Under the pieces are notes generated by a model. It was given only the letters and a program-made list of their open reading frames with translations, ran no database searches and was not told the origin of the DNA. A stretch of 9,566 nt of DNA. Source: Spirochaetaceae bacterium (GTDB taxonomy: Bacteria > Spirochaetota > Spirochaetia > SZUA-6 > Fen-1364). Where the stretch lies: the NCBI GenBank assembly GCA_003170115.1, contig PMZS01000305.1:1-9566 (forward strand). Direction: 5' to 3'. The first letter of the stretch is position 1; every line of letters begins with the position of its first letter. This document shows, in pieces, positions 7,641-9,566 of this stretch. The position numbers and the translations under genes are program-made.

Positions 7641-7656
7641 CCCGTGACGGGCTCCT
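7641..7656 (-). promoter_or_regulatory. tupB Shine-Dalgarno with intervening mini-hairpin
   Basis: AGGAG at 7652-7656 overlaps the tupA stop and is followed directly by CCCG-TCA-CGGG (7641-7651), which can fold into a 4-bp stem with a 3-base loop. Folding would leave only 4 bases before the GTG at 7636. The structure is small, and its effect is inferred. Confidence 0.35.
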
Positions 7657-8464
7657 ATTTCACGGCGTCCGGCGTGAACAGCTGCTGTCCGCCCATCGTG
7701 TACTCGCGGATGATCTTCTGTCCCTGCACGGAGGTCACCCACGCGACATACTGCAGGGCGGCCATGTAGTTCACCTCGGGATGCTTCTGCGGATTGACCG
7801 CGATCACGCCGTAGGGATTGAACAGGGCGGCATCGCCCTCTGAGAGTATGCGCAAACCCGGCAGCTTGTCCTTCATCGCGATCCAGGTTCCCCGGTCGGC
7901 CAGGGTGTACGCCTTCAGGTCGTTGGACATCACCAGCACTTCTCCCATTCCCTGCCCGGCCTCCTTGTACCATGCCCCCTTCGGCTTCACCTGGGCCGCG
8001 GCCCACAGGTCCAGCTCCTTCGTGTTCGTCCCCGAGGCGTCCCCGCGGGACACGAAGCCCGCCCCGGCAGCGGCGATGCGGGCAAAGGCGTCTGCCGCTG
8101 ATGTGCTCGCCGCGACGCGGGCAGGGTCTTCCGAGGGACCGACGACGACGAAATCGTTGTGCATCACGTCCCTTCGGTTTACGCCGTAGCCCTGGCTGAC
8201 GAACTTGTCCTCCGCCTTGCGATCGTGCACCAGCACGACGTCCACGTCGCCGTTTTCTCCGAGCTTGATGGCTTTTCCGGAGCCCACCGCGATCACGTCC
8301 ACGGTGATGCCGGTGAGCTTTTCGAACGGCGGATTCAGGATGGGCAGCAGTCCGCTGTCCTGGGTGCTGGTGGTGGTGGCAAGCCGCAGACGAACGTTCT
8401 GCTGCGCCGCCGCGGAGAGTGTGATCACGCAGAGCACGAGCGCGACCGCGATCAATCTTTTCAT
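7655..8464 (-). CDS. tupA: Tungstate ABC transporter substrate-binding protein TupA
   Basis: This is an exported solute-binding protein that captures tungstate (and possibly molybdate) for TupBC. A signal peptide is clear: MKR, a hydrophobic core, then SAAA with probable cleavage before QQ near residue 20. The mature start carries the family signature ATTTSTQDSGLL (29-40), followed by VIAVGSGKAIKLGENGDVDVV, NDFVVVGP and SRGDASGT, all typical of TupA rather than ModA or WtpA. SRGDASGTN differs slightly from the common SRGDDSGTH. Two ATGs are possible, 8470 and 8464; I prefer 8464 (269 residues) because GGAGG at 8474-8478 is 9 bases away, versus only 3 for 8470. It is first in the operon, behind a structured leader. 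Confidence 0.95.
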   Translation of the reverse strand: MKRLIAVALVLCVITLSAAAQQNVRLRLATTTSTQDSGLLPILNPPFEKLTGITVDVIAVGSGKAIKLGENGDVDVVLVHDRKAEDKFVSQGYGVNRRDVMHNDFVVVGPSEDPARVAASTSAADAFARIAAAGAGFVSRGDASGTNTKELDLWAAAQVKPKGAWYKEAGQGMGEVLVMSNDLKAYTLADRGTWIAMKDKLPGLRILSEGDAALFNPYGVIAVNPQKHPEVNYMAALQYVAWVTSVQGQKIIREYTMGGQQLFTPDAVK

Positions 8465-8473
8465 CGTCATATA

Positions 8474-8498
8474 CCTCCAAAACGCAGAGTTTTGAAGG
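8474..8498 (-). promoter_or_regulatory. Shine-Dalgarno-sequestering hairpin of tupA
   Basis: On the minus strand CCUUCAAAAC (8498-8489), a 5-base loop UCUGC, and GUUUUGGAGG (8483-8474) form a 10-bp stem with one U-G pair. The 3' arm contains the complete GGAGG of tupA, so folding should block ribosome binding. It lies about 50 bases after the riboswitch-like domain and is the natural expression platform. No U-run follows, so this is not a terminator. The pairing is read directly; the regulatory effect is inferred. Confidence 0.7.
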
Positions 8499-8547
8499 CA
8501 AGGAAGGGGGCTCGCGCTGCTCGCGGGAGAGCGGTGGAAACCTCTTC

Positions 8548-8664
8548 TCGCCTTTCCAAGAGTGGGAGGTGTGCCGGTTTCCCGGCACGCCCTGCGGAGC
8601 CTCGATGGCCCCTTCGGCAGGCCGCCATGCCCCGGCGCCCGGGCGGGCGTGGGGTTTCAGGCGA
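8548..8664 (-). promoter_or_regulatory. Molybdenum cofactor (Moco/Tuco) riboswitch aptamer
   Basis: The leader of tupA can fold as a Moco-type aptamer. P1 pairs UCGCCU (8664-8659) with AGGCGA (8553-8548). Inside, CCCC/GGGG (8651-8654 with 8630-8633) encloses CGCCC/GGGCG (8645-8649 with 8636-8640), resembling the P2/P3 arm. AUGGC/GCCAU (8624-8628 with 8605-8609) makes a second arm. GUGCCGG/CCGGCAC with a GAAA tetraloop (8571-8588) makes a third. Single-stranded blocks AGGGCG (8593-8588), CCUCCC (8569-8564) and UUGGAAAGGCGA (8559-8548) match, in order, AGGGCG, CCUCCC and CUGGAAAGGUG of the E. coli moaA leader as I recall it. Such RNAs sense Moco or tungsten cofactor upstream of cofactor and Mod/Tup genes. 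A P3-like helix is present, favouring the Moco over the Tuco class, but I cannot settle this by eye. Confidence 0.8.
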
Positions 8665-8693
8665 TACTGCTCGGCGATTCCTGTTGTGAACCC

Positions 8694-8722
8694 ATGATAG
8701 ACGGGGCCGTCCGGGGCGTCAA
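8694..8722 (-). promoter_or_regulatory. Sigma70-type promoter of the tup-moe-moa operon
   Basis: Reading the minus strand, TTGACG (8722-8717) is separated by exactly 17 bp from TATCAT (8699-8694); each box differs from consensus by one base. Transcription would start near 8687, just before the riboswitch domain, giving a leader of about 220 nt. Confidence 0.65.
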
Positions 8723-8736
8723 GAGCGCAAGAGCGC
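8721..8736. repeat. Tandem 8-bp direct repeat at the -35 box
   Basis: AAGAGCGC occurs twice in direct tandem (8721-8728 and 8729-8736); the first copy overlaps the -35 box of the operon promoter. The palindrome AGAGCGCTCT (8730-8739) overlaps the second copy. It could be an operator or activator site, but I do not recognise a known regulator consensus (it is not a ModE-type box). Confidence 0.4.
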
Positions 8737-8778
8737 TCTCGCGCCTCTCGTGGGCACGCGGAGAGCGGGCGGCCGGCG

Positions 8779-8865
8779 GAGCATCGCCACGGCGCGGCCG
8801 ACGTCCTGCGGAGTGTCCCACCTCCTCTGCAGCATGAGGCCCTGCTCGAAGTGACTGATCCTGTC
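8779..8865 (-). pseudogene. Fragment resembling C-terminus of a short-chain dehydrogenase/reductase
   Basis: The minus strand encodes DRISHFEQGLMLQRRW followed by DTPQDVGRAVAML. This resembles the late part of FabG-like SDR enzymes, where a lysine/aspartate-rich helix leads into EGLxxxRRWGTPEDVGRAVAxL shortly before the C-terminal STG...DGG segment. Neither the Rossmann motif nor the YxxxK active site is present upstream, and the STG...DGG end is missing downstream, so only a relic of about 30 codons remains. It ends about 55 bp upstream of the operon promoter. The call is from motif memory alone and is tentative. Confidence 0.4.
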
Positions 8866-8960
8866 CCCGAAGCAACAGATCATTTCAGTGCATTCTTTCA
8901 TTTGTGGATTCGACTGTCGAGTCACCCGTCGTGCCGAGCGCCCGGCCGGACTACCATCCA

Positions 8961-9566
8961 CGGCAGCCAGGGTTCCTCCCGAAGCTGTTTCGGCAACGCT
9001 TCCCGGCCTTTGAAGCACTCTAAGGCCTGCTGAATCCGAACTTCGCCCAAACGCTGCTGAAGTGGCGCCACTCAGGATTCTCCATCGACAGCGGCACACG
9101 CATCTATGACGAGGATGCGCGCAGGTCCTTGAGCCAGGGGATACTTCAAGGGCAAGGAGCGCTATTTCTCCTGTCTGGACTTCATCGCCCAACTGACACT
9201 CCACATCCCCCCTCGCGGCAGGCATCTGCTTCGCCGTTACGGCTTGTATTCCTCTCGCGGCCGCGGGACCTGGAAAGACCGCCCTGCCCTCGCTTCACGA
9301 GCGCCCCAGGACTGGTACGGCCGGCAAGCCGTACAGCCTTCTGCCGCAGGGGAACCAGCTGAGGTTCATGATGTTTTGGCCAGCGAACGCAGGAAGGCGT
9401 GGGCACGTCTCCTGGCGATGATTTACGACGTCGATCCCTAGGGCGGCAGCCGCGCTTGCGCGGCGGGAGCCCTTTCCGCTGTCTCGTGTGTGGAAGCATG
9501 ATGTCCGTGATCGCCGTCATACGCGATCCCGCGGAGATTCGAGCCATCATCGCCTGCCTGGCCAAG
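8961..9566 (+). pseudogene. Degenerate IS91-family-type transposase (3' part, runs off the window)
   Basis: The remnant resembles the C-terminal half of IS91/IS801-like rolling-circle (Y2) transposases. Recognisable blocks in order are GFLPKLFRQRFPAF (about 8970-9014), LLNPNFAQTLLKWRHSGFSI (9027-9086), YFKGKERYFSCLDFIAQL (from 9142), HIPPRGRHLLRRYGLYSSRG, RKAWARLLAMIYDVDP (to 9438), and FRCLVCGSMMSVIAVIRDP (from 9474). The reading frame is broken by TAA at 9021, by a frame change between about 9130 and 9142 where some 30 residues of the family are missing, and by an insertion with TAG at 9439. The upstream catalytic half is absent. It is non-functional and indicates a region that has received mobile DNA. 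Terminal sequences of the element were not found. Confidence 0.75.
9439..9473. repeat. 35-bp palindromic insertion in the transposase remnant
   Basis: The arms AGGGC (9440-9444) and GCCCT (9469-9473) enclose GCCGCGC-TT-GCGCGGC (9449-9464), separated by 4-base internal loops. Removing these 35 bp restores the expected DP-FRCLVCG reading across the junction, so it looks like a small REP- or MITE-like insertion. It supplies the in-frame TAG. No second copy was seen in the window. Confidence 0.55.

Noticed and set aside
7074..8588. Long minus-strand frame (504 codons) overlapping tupB and tupA
   Set aside because: It is a high-GC shadow: arginine/glycine-rich with no domain, and it overlaps two genes with clear motifs in another frame.
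8655..8680. Direct repeat GGCGAT in the leader as a ModE-type operator
   Set aside because: It does not match the inverted ModE consensus, and one copy is explained as the P1 strand of the riboswitch.
8719..9225. Minus-strand frame of 168 codons as an intact gene
   Set aside because: Only a short internal piece resembles a known family; the flanks are low-quality frame, and it overlaps the transposase relic and the operon promoter.

Overview
This is a GC-rich bacterial window in which coding sequence fills positions 1 to about 8470 with almost no spacer. The gene set (a TupABC tungstate ABC transporter co-oriented with molybdopterin cofactor genes, GAF-type hybrid sensor kinase, IS91-like transposase debris) fits an anaerobe or facultative anaerobe of the Desulfobacterota/Deltaproteobacteria type. 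The lineage is inferred only from gene content and style and is weak.

Layout. Positions 2-2710 (+) hold a large hybrid histidine kinase (three GAF domains, HisKA, HATPase, receiver) whose N-terminus runs off the left edge. It converges on, and overlaps by 83 bp, the end of an eight-gene minus-strand operon that reads right to left: tupA (8464-7655), tupB (7636-6968), tupC (6975-5962), moeA (5948-4776), moaA (4792-3995), moaC (3992-3543), a MOSC-domain gene (3546-3106) and moaB/mogA (3134-2628). Gaps are at most 18 bp and several genes overlap, so this is very probably one transcript. The logic is import of tungstate (or molybdate), making of the pterin (MoaA and MoaC), adenylylation (MoaB/MogA) and metal insertion (MoeA), with a MOSC protein probably acting on the finished cofactor or sulfur. 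moaD, moaE, moeB and mobA are not in the window.

The most informative part is the 5' leader of this operon (about 8470-8722, minus strand). It has a good sigma70-type promoter (TTGACG, 17 bp, TATCAT), a region whose sequence and secondary structure match the molybdenum cofactor (Moco) riboswitch, and a 10-bp hairpin whose 3' arm contains the tupA Shine-Dalgarno sequence. This suggests cofactor-sensing translational control of a tungstate transporter plus the whole cofactor pathway.

The right end (about 8740-9566) is degenerate. It holds a short fragment resembling the C-terminus of a short-chain dehydrogenase (minus) and a decayed IS91-family-type transposase (plus) with a stop, a frameshift deletion and a 35-bp palindromic insertion; it runs off the right edge. 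No tRNA, rRNA or CRISPR array was seen.
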